Assembly: GCA_032988165.1 (NCBI GenBank)
Contig: JANTQF010000012.1
Span: 1 to 64,000, forward strand
Direction: 5' to 3'
DNA length: 64,000 nt
DNA from: Emmonsiellopsis sp. PD_33
Lineage: Eukaryota > Ascomycota > Eurotiomycetes > Onygenales > Ajellomycetaceae
This document shows positions 1 to 10,988 of this stretch, one piece after another. The position numbers and the translations under genes were made by a program. Below the pieces are notes generated by a model, which made no database searches, was not told where the DNA came from, and worked only from the letters and a program-made list of their open reading frames with translations. Position 1 is the first letter of the stretch. Each line of letters starts with the position of its first letter.

Positions 1-99
1 TCCCCAACACCCCCACCTTGAATATTTGATCCCATCGCAGCTCCACACCCAGCGGCGATCCCAGCCTGCCCCCCCTTTGTCACCACCTCATCTATCCCC

Positions 100-181
100 C
101 TTTTCCCCCCTCCCCCCCCCCCCCCCCCCCTCTCCCCCCCCCCCCCCCCCCCCCCCCACCCCCCCCCCCCCCCCCCCCCCC
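100..181 (+). repeat. Poly-C tract in the 5' leader of the F-box gene
   Basis: About 80 bases that are almost entirely C, interrupted only by a few T and one A, end three bases before the start codon of the F-box gene. The tract would lie in the 5' untranslated region, or in the core promoter if transcription starts later. The bases before it are also pyrimidine-rich, as is common in Aspergillus promoters, but this length of uninterrupted C is extreme. Homopolymer length may be unreliable in the assembly. Confidence 0.9.
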
Positions 182-184
182 GCC

Positions 185-1969
185 ATGAAGCTGTTCAAGC
201 ACTTCCGCTCCAAGGCCAAGAGCAAGAGCGTCGACCACTACGGCTACGGCTACCAGGAGAAACACTCCTTCGACCGCTACAACAACAACCACAACGGCGT
301 CGGCTATCCCCCCCGCCATGACTGCACCCAGCGACTCTCGCCCCAGATCCTGGCCCGCATCTTCGCCTTCGTCTGCCCGCACACCCAGGACGACACCTAC
401 AACGCGTCCGAGGAGTCCATGACCGAGGATGGCTGCATGCTGTGCGATATGCGCGATCTCTCCCACTGCGCCCTCGTGTGTCGCCGCTGGTACTCGCCCG
501 CCCACAACCTGCTGTACGTATTCTCCCCATTTGACCCCCCCGCTGCAATGTGCTAACCGTGTGCTTGTGATAGCTTCCAAAATGTCCGCATCGATGCCGT
601 CCACTACTGCGAACTCGAGTACGAACTCTCCGCCAAACGAAAGAAGAACTCCTTCCTCGACCACAACTCCGAACCCCTCGACGCCCCCATGACCCGCTTG
701 ACCATGTTCAGTCGCACCGTGCGCGAGTCCCAGCGCATCGGAAAGCTGGTGCTCTCGTTGCGCATGCCGTACATGACCCGTGAGGCTGGCAAACTGCTGC
801 TCGCCCAGACCGTGCTGATGCTGCCCAACCTCCGCTATGTCGACTTGCCCGCCGGCTTCTTCAGCGATGACGAGTCGACCGTCATTTTGAAGCAGACCCT
901 GGTCGCCCGCTGTCCGGATATCCGTCGCATGAGGTATGCCCGCGGCTCGGAGAAGAGCTTCACCGCCATCCAGCAGGATTCAATGGCGGACCCGGACCAG
1001 ATGATCATGGGCCGCCAGCCTAAACCCCGCCCGCAGATGAAGGTCTGGCAAAACCTCGAAGTGCTCGAGATATCCGCGCTCAGCGTTCCCATCGAAGTCT
1101 TCCGGGGTGTGCTGGCCCATTTCCCCCGCCTATCAGATCTAAAGCTCGAAGACCTGCGCGAGATGGAACCCTACATCTTCAAAAATTCGCCGTCCCTCTG
1201 CCCTTTCCCGCCCATTGAACGCCTCACCCTCCACGATACCCCCAACCTCTCCGACCGCGACTTCATGGACTACTTCTCCGCCCCACGCAACCGAAAAGCC
1301 CTCAAACATCTCACCCTGAACAACACCGGCATCCGCCTTGAAGCGCTCCACGCCGTCCTCCACAACGCACCAAAGATCACCAGCCTCTCCATAACCCAAA
1401 ACGTCGCCCAGGCCTTCGTGCCCAACAACGTCCCCCCACTCGCCTCCAGATCTCTCGCCCTCCTCCACTACGAAATCACCTCCCAAAACTACGCCAGCGC
1501 ATACTACAAATACCTCATGTCCTCGCTCCTCTCCGGCTCCCTCCCCAGCCTCCTAGACCTGTACGTCCGCGACGCAAAATTCCCCGAACAACTCCTCTAC
1601 GCCTCCCTCCCGCAGATCGGCAAGGACGGCTTCCCCATGCCGCCCAAGGGCCTCAACCACGCCATGTCAGTATACTCCAAGGGCATGAACGAGCTAGAGT
1701 GGAACTTCACAGCCTACGAGCCCCTCGACGCCCCTGGCGCCGGTGCCAGCCGCGGCCGCCGCGGCAGCTCCAGTCGCCCCGTAAGCTTCCACGGCGCGCA
1801 ACTGAGCCCGTCGTGGGGCGAGGATGCCCGCAAGAGCATCCTCGTGGGCAATGGCTTTGGTGGCTTCCTGGCGATTCCGGGTGAGGAGGAGCGGCCGAAG
1901 AGTTCCGGCGGGTTCATACCGGCCCATCATCATCGGAGGGAGGGGAGTAAGCAGGATTTGTGGCGGTGA
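185..1969 (+). CDS. F-box / leucine-rich-repeat-like protein
   Basis: Two exons, 185-513 and 574-1969, encode 574 aa. The 60-bp intron has a GTACGT donor, a TGCTAAC branch site and a TAG acceptor; splicing joins codon Leu-110 and removes a stop in the unspliced frame. Residues about 49-110 read as an F-box: a leading LSPQIL, then LARIFAFV, an acidic Cys-containing insert, and the closing CALVCRRWYSPA. The rest consists of leucine-rich segments of the kind found in fungal F-box proteins (for example LEVLEISAL and LKHLTLNNTGI), ending in a basic, Ser/Gly-rich tail. By family it should act as the substrate-recruiting subunit of an SCF ubiquitin ligase; the substrate is unknown. The start is the first ATG after the poly-C tract and is followed by a lysine-rich N terminus. 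Confidence 0.85.
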
Positions 1970-3300
1970 TGGTGATATTTCCTTTCCTTTGCTCTAGGTA
2001 ATGAATGATGGGATTATTTATTTTATTTTATTTTATTTACACGACGTGCATGGATGCGATGCGACGATGGGGTGGGGGTCTCGTTTCATTATCTACTTAT
2101 TATCCGTCGACGTGACACGGCATGGCATGGCGAACCGACACGACGCGGCACTCCCTTTTTCGACTTCGACTTCGACCTCATTCGATCAATCATTCATTGG
2201 ATCTCTTTCGGGCCTGGTTGTCATCATCATCATTTTTACTTTACCTCTTCACTTCGATGCTATCTTCTTTCCTACATACTACCTAGCTAGCTCTGCAACG
2301 CAACGCAATGCAACACAATGCAATACAATGCAATGCAGACCTAGGATATGTTTGTAGGTAGCTGGCTAGCTGGCTAGATAGATAGATGGGCAGATTGATA
2401 TCCCCTTTTTCATTTTTCTTTTTCGTTTTTTTTTTTTTTTTTTCATTTTGGTTTGCGTTTTGGTTTGGCCTGGCCTTGTTAAATCATTTTTTTCATTTTT
2501 CCTTTTATTAACTCGATATTCCCCCTTCTGCAGTTATGTGATGGATATGCAATGTGTTTCTTTTTTGTTGGATTTGTTGGATTTGTTTGTTGGGTTGGTT
2601 CCGTTGGTTGGTTGGTTTTCCTAGATATCTGGATAATGATGAAAGAAATAAGAGGAGAAGGGGGAGGTTTGCGTGTCTACTCTACATATATATGAAGAGG
2701 GCGGGTGCCTATGTGTAGCTAATGTAGAGAAAGCATTAAGAATCGGATTATTCAGAGAGTTGTTTATTTATCTATTATGTAGATAGATACTTTTACTTTT
2801 TTTCTTTTCTTTTATATAAACAAAAGTAAAGTAGGGGAAGGAAAAGGAAAAGAAAAAAAGGATAATCATGGGATAGAAATTCGTTATATATGGATAGGTA
2901 TATATTCTCTTAATTGGTAGTTACTTATTCAGGAGTTAGCTAGTTAGCAAGTAAAACGCTGAATAGATGAATATAATAACTTCCTCTCTAGCGGGAGGAC
3001 AGAGATTAAATAGTGTCCACGGGTGTGTGATATGATAGGCCCGGCAGCGCTATAGATAAGTGCAATTACTGGGTATAGAGACATAGTGTAATAGTGATTA
3101 GCGTTACCCATGGCATGGATCGGTTAGTAAGTTCTTTCCCCCATGATCCACTAGGCAGGCCTCTGCAGTATCTTGAATCTGACCATTTGTCTGTGATCCG
3201 CATCTAGACTATACCTAAGGCACGTTGGCCTTGGATGATCTAGAGTGGAAGAATCAGGAGGGAATAATCTAAGTCGTTAGTCCACAAGTTGATTAAGGCC
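1970..3300. other. Intergenic, low-complexity AT/T-rich sequence
   Basis: Contains the 3' flank of the F-box gene, T-rich and TTTTA-type repeats, a short CAACG/CAATG-type pentanucleotide run at about 2297-2338, and TAGATAGATA runs. No open frame here shows protein-like composition and I see no RNA gene. Confidence 0.6.
2297..2338. repeat. Imperfect CAATG/CAACG pentanucleotide repeat
   Basis: About eight imperfect copies of a CAAYG pentamer lie directly 3' of the F-box gene in otherwise T-rich DNA. It is a simple-sequence repeat with no evident function. Confidence 0.7.
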
Positions 3301-4185
3301 ATGCATGATATCGATACTGGACGCCTGTCGTTCTGAATTGATGTTAACGTACTCAAATTCCATCATCGGATATGCAACTGGGGACGATGAATGCTGTGCG
3401 CCCCACGGCTACGTGATGCGGGGGAGCAGAAGTGCAAGTACCCAGCATCCATCCCCATGCAATGCGGATGCTCCCGTAGAGGTTTTCGTTTGGGCTCCCT
3501 GGGTAGCTTGCCGGGCCTTTTTTAAAGGTCGCTCTTCGATGTCATTATTAGGGCCGAGGGGCGCTTTTCGTTTCTTTTATAAAGCTGTCGTACCCCCGTC
3601 GGGGCTTCCTTTTAGATCACATTTCAAGTCGCTTGAGGATTTCCGTCCGGGGGAATCGTTTGGCGTGGATCTGACTTTGGGTACAGTGGGAGAAACCCCA
3701 GCATAGGCGCCGGGTGCTTTATTCTCTTTGGCTGTAGCCATGATGTGTTTATGTCCGCTCCGCCTTCCGATAAATGTTCAGCCAACGAGGAAATAGGGTG
3801 AGCTGGGAGGCGCGGAGCAGAGCAAGGGTGACGTGAGGGGACAGAACGTAGCGGTGCACATGGAAGAACCCTATCCATGACGTAAACAAAGTCAGACGTC
3901 GATACTTATTCACGTTGATGAATATCCTGCCGTCGGGAAGTTTCGATGCCAGTTGGTGGTACAAATGGGGGTCATCTGTCTGTACTTGGACAATTCAGGG
4001 AAGTTACATTCCACGACTTGATACAGGGAAAAAAGGTCGGGCAGGCTTTTAAGTGGGCCCAATCACTATCCGCGGTCTTATATGCCGGATAGTAAGCTAT
4101 CCCTTAGGTGGTCCTTTCTGACAATCCTATATAAATAGCAGATACTACCAGGAACAACTGGTAATAGGGCCATATGTGCCAGCAC
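3301..4185. other. Gene-poor stretch with no recognised gene
   Basis: A 133-aa open frame on the + strand (3305-3706) and an overlapping minus frame (3624-3878) are both present. Neither has recognisable motifs, and base composition shifts along the stretch. I cannot support either as a gene. The sequence forms the left edge of the degraded region that continues to 7.1 kb. Confidence 0.4.
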
Positions 4186-4240
4186 TAACCAAAACATATG
4201 TTAGTAACCACCTTCAGAGTAGAGAGTACAGGGCAAGGAA
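4186..4240. repeat. Dispersed repeat fragment A, copy 1
   Basis: This sequence (CTAACCAAAACATA, then TTCAGAGTAGAGAGTACAGG) matches 30523-30577 closely, with only scattered substitutions. Both copies sit next to broken coding fragments. The repeated unit is probably a piece of a duplicated gene or mobile element. A further short match, GGTTAGAGAGCAACTATT, occurs near 4615 and near 30957. Confidence 0.75.
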
Positions 4241-5654
4241 GTTAGGAAGATACATACTACTGCAGCATACTTCAACTTATGGAGGTCTGTATGCATCATT
4301 CTCCCAAGGCCTTCATCTCCTAGGATCCTGACCAGGTCGCTTTCATCATATCAGTATAGTATGCCCCACGTGTTGCGAGATTTGCCGGTATGTTTGTCTG
4401 GGGGAGGACCCAGTGAAAGTGTGCGTACTCCCGAAAGAACTGCAGTATGTCATCGCCTGACGCCGATGGGTGAGGACACGAAGGCGATGTGGTATTTCGA
4501 GATCCCCCTGTCTCCCGTCCTCTTTCTGCTTCAGCAACATCGGCCTCAGGGACTGTTGGCAGACCAAAGTCCTGACAGGCCGGACGTTCTGGGCTTCGAG
4601 TTCGACTATCATGAGGTTAGAGAGCAACTATTCTGTGCCCAGTCAGAACAAATTTTGGACGTACGGAGCGCTTCTAGATCGTTGGCGGAGAGGTGAATAG
4701 ACACATGCAGATCCTCCACCCTTGCACCTGCCACAGATTGGTTCGGCTCTGTCACACCATACCTGGACAGAGAATTAGTATAGAATTAGCTTTGTAAATG
4801 CAGTGTCAACATACTTTTTTGTTCTGGCAGTACTTGCACTGTATTACTAGTCAATCAGTACTGGTGCATTATGATATACACATTCAGGGGTGGAGGGCCC
4901 ATGCAGCTGGTGGCATTGTGGATATAACGACAGAAACACAGGCAGTATCAACACTCCAGAGGGATGTGACAGCAAGATTTACCACTCTTGATGGCAGGCA
5001 GGATGGCAACAAGGCTTATTTAGATAGAAGTAAAGGGGGTAATCTGGTATCTATATAAGGTATGTTAGTATATATTCATTTATTCCATATCTTCCCAACT
5101 CCTTGAAAAAGAGAAAGGGGAGGAAGGAATCATGATTCTGCGACTTCAACACTATGAAGCCTCACAAAGGTGAGAACTCGCAAAACCGGCTCGTATGATA
5201 CTTCGCGATTTTTAGCTTTGTTTTGCGTACTTCAATCACTTTCCAGATGGAGCTTTCGGCCTCCTGTTTGCTGTCAACACGCACTGGAAAGCCTTTTCTT
5301 ATCTTGTCTCATGACTGCGTTCCTATTACCTTTGCGGCATGTGTGTTCTCAACGGGTTGGTTAGCTTGGGAAATAGATCCTGCGATCTAAATTGCCGATG
5401 TCATCTCGTATAGCTAGATAACAAATGAAAATGCTAGCAGGAGAAGATATCCACCTGCACCGATTCAATTCTAAGGTCTGAAATTGGACTATAAGTTGCA
5501 AGCTGCTTCGCTCGTGATTCCCATTCTGTTTCGTAGTGGCGTGAAGGGAGATGTTTTAGGGTAAGCTTTTGCACCAGAACCCCTGTAGTTTAGTGGGATG
5601 GCCAAAGCAATCAGATCTGTATCAAAGACTGTCCATGTATTGCTTCCGGTGTCG

Positions 5655-5973
5655 TTGAGCACTGTGATATCAATCAAGAGTGCGCGCTATACAGCTGGAA
5701 GCTAGCTCACAGATTCTCATCCGTTCCCTTAGTTAGCGGTCTGCTTTCTCATGAACAGGTAATATTGCTTTTGTTGTGTGAAAGCCCACATTGCACGGCT
5801 TGCAAATGAAGGGGTTTAGGTGCTCCTTTGATTTTTGAAGATGCTTTGCAGATTTTTTCATGCTTCTCTAGCCAATTTCTTGCCGTAAAGGAAATATCAC
5901 AGCGCTTGTAGTTATGAGGGGGACGTTTCCGCGTGTAGAGCGCTATAACTGGAAGCTGGCTCACAATTCCCAT
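5655..5973 (-). pseudogene. Frameshifted C2H2 zinc-finger protein fragment
   Basis: Read on the minus strand, one frame (about 5945-5815) encodes a Cys/His finger-like piece (RCDISFTARNWLEKHEKIC). The next frame (about 5815-5745) encodes a second, well-formed finger core, FICKPCNVGFHTTKAIL followed by a His. The two frames are offset near 5815, so the reading frame is broken by a small indel. Further minus-strand sequence towards 5655 contains stops. It is a decayed member of a fungal C2H2-type protein family. No intact upstream part was found and the full-length function is unknown. Confidence 0.55.
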
Positions 5974-6029
5974 TCTTTTTTATAGCGGAATAAAGGGAGA
6001 CGTTTCCGCGTGCGGTTGCAAAGAAAGAG

Positions 6030-6240
6030 GAGGCGATTTCGCATTGCAGGTGGTTATCTCCAACAAGATCGATCATCTGCTCCCTGCTATATCTATACAG
6101 CGGGATACCATCCATTGCGTTATTAAACCCAATCTCCATGACGGCCAAGACATTCAAGAGTCTGAGTACTCATGGAAGAAGGTTAGGACTTCATCTCGTG
6201 ATGATTGTGGAGTCGGGAACAGGGGCTTTGCGCGACCCTG
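6030..6240 (-). pseudogene. Gene fragment paralogous to the 30.6-30.9 kb fragment
   Basis: The minus strand of this segment encodes a short open piece containing VMEIGFNNAMDG and LYRYSREQMIDLVGD. The 30571-30891 region encodes nearly the same piece (VMEIGFNKATDG, LYRYNREQMIDVVGD), and the DNA itself is clearly similar. At 6030 the match breaks into unrelated sequence that carries the frame on by chance. I do not recognise the family. It appears to be a partial, rearranged duplicate of the locus near 30.6 kb. Confidence 0.65.
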
Positions 6241-6756
6241 AATGCTGAGGAACTGCCCCTGGTATTCGGGGAATGGCAGCAGCTCTCGAGGAACCAAAGG
6301 GTAAGCTGCCGTCCATGTGCATTTGCCGACTGCATCTGTATCACAACGCGTCGGTGGATAACAGGCCCATCAGTCAGCTAGAATGAATTGTATTGGATGA
6401 CGAGCGCAGCCGTATGTATTCGTATATGAGATATGTCTCCAGGATCTGCTGCTCCAATTTTCAAAGGTCCGCAACCCAATCTTGAACTCAATTTAGATAG
6501 TCGCTATTGATCAGTAAACTGCTTGATCATTATATATGTCCCACTTTGTTTTTGTCGCAAGGTTTTGTCCGTATTGTCGGTCTAATGGAGTCACTTGTGC
6601 CTATGTAGATATGAGAAATTGCCTGCGGTTGACTTTGCTGCATATACTAGTAGTTATTAATGGAAGAAACCCTACAAATAGTTAACTTCCACTAAACAAA
6701 CAAAACTAAAGAGATGATGAAAAAGTCAAGTTGTCAGAATAAATGGAAAGAATACA

Positions 6757-7022
6757 TACGTCAACCCGCATTCCGGGTTCTTGACAAACTGCCTCCAGAC
6801 TGGGCTCACGGTCAAGAACAACACCATTGACAAGGTAAATTTGGGGCCATCTGTTAGAGGGTCTAGTTCGCCAGACTCGTACATCTCTATCAGCTTCAAA
6901 ATATTCAGTCTGTGCCGCTCGTACTATTCTTTATCGTTGAGGTACTCTTTCAGCTGGGCAACGCGGGTTTCGGGTTCTATTTTGTAGGGCTCCCACCCGA
7001 GGAACTTTATGGGTTCAGTCAT
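6757..7022 (-). pseudogene. Short broken gene fragment, unknown family
   Basis: From an ATG at 7022 the minus strand reads a protein-like sequence (start MTEPIKFLGWEPYKIEPETR) interrupted by one in-frame TAG after NDKE. It then continues as YERHRLNILKLIEMYESGEL. Beyond about 6845 the protein-like reading moves to another frame (VNGVVLDREPSLEAVCQEPG). One nonsense change plus one frameshift suggests a decayed small gene rather than chance. I do not recognise the family. Confidence 0.4.
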
Positions 7023-7130
7023 GTTGCGAGGAGAGGGAGGACAGAGGGTATGGATTGTTGATATACAGATGTGGGTGATGTTGTGGTCGTGAATCGCTTG
7101 GAAGTGACGTCGACTCAATTAACTGGTGAG

Positions 7131-8918
7131 TTAGAAGGTTAATTCGTTACTCGGCGGAAAAATTATTTTCCGTCGTCCTCGGGCTTATTCCCGAATACCG
7201 CATTCACGCAACTATGGATTGATAGGAACCTGAAGCTCTTGGGATGGTGATAATGAAGCCAGGGCATTTGCATTGATGAGGTTTGATCCATCGTCACATC
7301 GGCAAGAAAGTTATTCCGAAGCTTGATACTTTGATGGTTGTTGCTGCTCCTGTATTTGGGTTTTCGGGTCGTTGAATATGATCATATATCGTTCGCCCAG
7401 GCTCGCCCCTATCGATATGGATGCATGAAGGGGGGAATATTTACGGTTGGTGGCTGAATGTTGCTTACGACGTTTTTCTTTTCTTTTTCGTTCTTTTACT
7501 TTAACTACCGCACAGGAGACACTTGTCTTTTGTATGCGTCCGGTGTCTGATCAAGCGCTGTCAGGATTTAGGATCATAACGACTGCTTGTGGGCTGGATT
7601 CGGGCTGTCGGCCCCTAGTTAGCCATCTTTGCAGGGTAGTAAATGGGTGCCTGTAAGAGCTGACGAAGACTTGTATCTGGGAAGTACTAAGAAGTGGAAG
7701 AGCCGGAACTACCTTCTTAATCCCACGCGGGCTTCGTGGCACTCGAACCAAGACGGCGCGCAGGGGCCAGCACGGCCAGAAGGGAGGAGAACGCTCTTTT
7801 GTCCTTCGCGAATGGAGACAGTGGCCGGGGGTCAGAGCCCATTTGCACGTGGGATGGGCCGGCGTGACGCGAGATCCGGACACGATGGAACGGGAACGGG
7901 AGAACCTATGGGATGGGGCTTTTTTTGTCTTGAATTTGCTGAGTTTTCTGCGTGCTGCATTTATCTGCCCGTCTTTGTATATTCGCTGCATGCGACAAAG
8001 GGATATTCTGTAGATTTATATATATTTGTTTGTCGTCGAGGAAGCCGGCAACCTGGACCCTGCGAGGTGGTAAAGAAACGCGCCAACAGCGCTCCGGTGT
8101 CTCATCGCGGGCTCCACTGATTCTCGCGGCACGTCTGAGCGCAGCTCTCAGGAGGTGCTCGCGCGCACAGAAAGGTCTTGAGTAAATGGGTCGAGCGGGT
8201 AGCAGGTGTTCCGGCATTATTGGCAGGCCATCCGTCCAAGTTCTGGGAGCTGCTGGCGGAGCTGTGGTGTGGCTGTTGGGGGGGGTTTATGGGGTGGCTA
8301 AAAGTGGGAGCTCCAGATGCGTGCTGCAGCACAGAAAGAAATCAATCTTTGTCCGTCCAGCGGCTGCAGACACACGCATGCGTCGCAATTGCACGTAGAA
8401 AGCAAGCCTATAAACACGTAAATAAATACACGGTGCGGCGGCCCGTGGTGCTGGTGCTGGACTCGAGTGTTTTTTTGGCGGTTGGAAGGTCGAAAAAAAT
8501 CTGGCCCAAAACGGCAAGCCTCGATCTTTTCTCTTTTCGACCACACCCGACCTCAACCTCAACCTCATCCCAACCTCATCTCCTCTCACCCGCACCCTCA
8601 CCCTCCCCATCCCCCCCATCGCCAACTCTTCCTCCCCCCCGCCCTCCCTGCGCGAGCTGCTCTTGACGCTCTCGGCCTCCCTCTCGCCCGTCTCGCTCTT
8701 TGTCCCCGTCTCCCGCCCCGCTTCTCCCTCGTTTGGCGTGTGGTTTCTGCCCGGGCAACAATTTCCGTCTAGCTTCTCTCCCTGCCAAGATCAATTAACT
8801 CCCTGGTCTTTTGTCTCCGTCTCAGCCAGATATCTCCCAATCCCTCGTCCGTCTCCCTGCTGTCCCTCCTCGTCTTCCCCCGACGGCACTCGCCAATTCC
8901 CCAATTCCCCCAAGAGAG
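7131..8918. other. Intergenic / 5' region of the Nrp1-like gene
   Basis: Several overlapping open frames on both strands come from GC-rich and C-rich composition and show no motifs. The final 400 bases before 8919 are a C/T-rich pyrimidine tract typical of filamentous-fungal promoters and leaders. No separate gene is supported. Confidence 0.55.
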
Positions 8919-10988
8919 ATGGCTGCTATTCATGCACCCTCCCCGAAGCTGGACCGCTACGTCGTGATCCACGTTGCTACCACCTGCGATGAACATGGCG
9001 TCTATGTCACCAAGGATTCCGCGGAGGTGATCGAGCTGGGCTGGATACTGCTGGACACTGATAACTGCAAGGAGGTGAGTGTGTTCAGCCTGCAATTCTG
9101 GGCCGTGGTTCTCTACGTTTTGCCGTCCAGGCCACGTTTTATATGCTGTGATTGTTATTGACAAGCTTCTCTCAGCTCCACCGCGAGAGTGTCCTGGTCA
9201 AACCAGTCAACACCCCTATCACGCCCCTGTGCAGTAAGTTTTTTGACTCCGAACCTTGCCTCGAACTTAATCGGGACAGTGGCTGACCAGGACATCCAGC
9301 GAGCTTGACTACCCTCACTTGGGAGCATGTCCGCTCTGCAGGCACTTTCCGTGATGCCATCAACCTCTTCGATTCCTTCGCCCAGGAACACCTCATCTCC
9401 AAGAACCTCGAGTTCTCCTTCGTGACTCTGGATTCCTGGGATATGCGCGTTCAGCTTCCCCGTGAAGCTCGGGACAAGGCCGTCGTCCTCCCTCCGTACC
9501 TGCAACACTCTCGAACCTTTGATCTGCGAACAGAATATCAGAGATGGCAACAGCACCATCCCGAGTCTCTGCCATTCGGGCCTAGTGACTTGGCCAACAT
9601 CTGTGCTGCTCTCGAGGTCGAGCCCATGCAGTCATCCGCCCCTATCAAACACAATCTCCCCTTCCACCTGCAAGCCTTGGCTCCAGCATCCCCTCGACGT
9701 GCCATGGAGGAAGCAATCACCCTTGCCCGAGTCCTTCACGGCTTGATCCGCAAGTCCCAGCCGCCCCACGAGCACCCGGAAATTCTCACCCGCCCTATGG
9801 ATGCTCGGGCTGACGTTCGTGCTTTCTTGGCTGAACGCAGCAAAGTCCTGCACATGAGCGGTCTTCCTCACGATACTACCCAGTCGGAGCTCGAGAGCTG
9901 GTATACTCAATTTGGCGGCCGTCCAATTGCCTTCTGGACTCTCAGAACCCCCGATCAGCATAAGCCTACGGGTACTGGCTTTGCGGTGTTCTCCTCCCAT
10001 GAAGAGGTACGTATTTTCCCACCATTAGACTAACTTCTACATTCTAACTTTATTCTAGGCTGCTGAGAGCCTTTGCATGAACGGACGGGCCCTCAATGAC
10101 AAGGCTATCGAAGTCTCCCCGTCCTCTAGCCGTGTCCTCGATCGTGCTGCTGAGATACTCACCCCCTTCCCTCCCAGCAAGAACCGTCCTCGTCCTGGTG
10201 ACTGGACTTGCCCGTCTTGTGGATTCTCCAACTTCCAGCGCCGCACAGCCTGCTTCCGTTGTTCATTCCCTGCCGTCGGTACTGCGCCAGAACCCATGGG
10301 ATATGGCGCTTATGGCTATGGTCCCCCATCGATGATGCCACCACCACACCACATGGGTCACCACGGAGGCCATGGTGGACACTCCCGGGGTATGGGCGGG
10401 AATGGTGGAGTTGTCCCTTTCCGCGCCGGTGATTGGAAGTGTGGCTCGGAAGGTTGCGGTTACCACAATTTCGCCAAGAATATTAATTGTCTTCGCTGTG
10501 GTGGCCCTCGCTCTGGCGCTGCCGTGGTGGCCGATTCTGCCTTCCCATCCCCAATGGAGCCTCCGTCCGGCTTCGGGATGGGTCCCGCGTCAATTGCTAG
10601 CACCCCGGGGCCCGCTCCGTTTGCGGCCAGTGCCGGTGGATTTGGTGCCTTTGGGCAGCAGTTTGGTGGACCTCCCAGCACCTATGCTTTGCCTTCCGGA
10701 CTGGGCGCTGCCTCCGGACCTTACCCACCAATGGGCCAAATGAACCCTCCCTATGCATCTTCTAATGCATCCCACTCTGCTGCCTCTTTTGGCAATCCCG
10801 CCACCCAGGCTGCTTTCACCGGCGCTGACCATGTGCCCCAATCCATTGGTGTTTCCAACGGCAATTTCTACGGCAACGACGCATCCGCTGACCCATTCGC
10901 GTTCCTTACTACCGGACTCGGTTCCTTGTCCACCGATGAGTCCCACGGCCGCAGGAACGGCGCCGCCTCCAACAAGTCTCCCGCATAG
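8919..10988 (+). CDS. nrp1: Nrp1-like RNA-binding protein (ERI-1-type exonuclease-like fold, RRM, two RanBP2 zinc fingers)
   Basis: Four exons, 8919-9074, 9176-9233, 9300-10006 and 10059-10988, encode 616 aa; all introns have GT-AG ends and frames close exactly. Residues about 1-200 resemble the DEDD exonuclease-like (ERI-1/3'hExo) fold: YVVIHVATTCDEHGVY, then EVIELGWILLDT, TPLCTSLTTLT and LDSWDMRVQLPRE. The first acidic pair expected for catalysis is not obvious (VAT in place of DxE), so activity is doubtful. An RRM covers about 251-330 and is split by intron 3. RanBP2-type fingers lie at about 354-381 (GDWTCPSCGFSNF, then CFRC) and 431-460 (GDWKCGSEGCGYHNF, then CLRC). The tail is Gly/Pro/Ala/Ser-rich and disordered. 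The architecture matches yeast Nrp1, an RNA-binding stress-granule protein; the exact role here is inferred. Confidence 0.85.

Noticed and set aside
26..556. 176-aa frame through the poly-C tract with a poly-proline N terminus
   Set aside because: The upstream part is a translation of the C tract; the in-frame ATG at 185 gives the F-box protein start and the intron at 514 ends the frame.
92..664. 190-aa minus frame with a poly-Gly stretch
   Set aside because: It is antisense to the F-box gene and its glycine run is the poly-C tract.
7551..8332. Overlapping minus frames of 76-146 aa before the Nrp1-like gene
   Set aside because: No motif, GC-driven openness, and they overlap + frames of similar quality.
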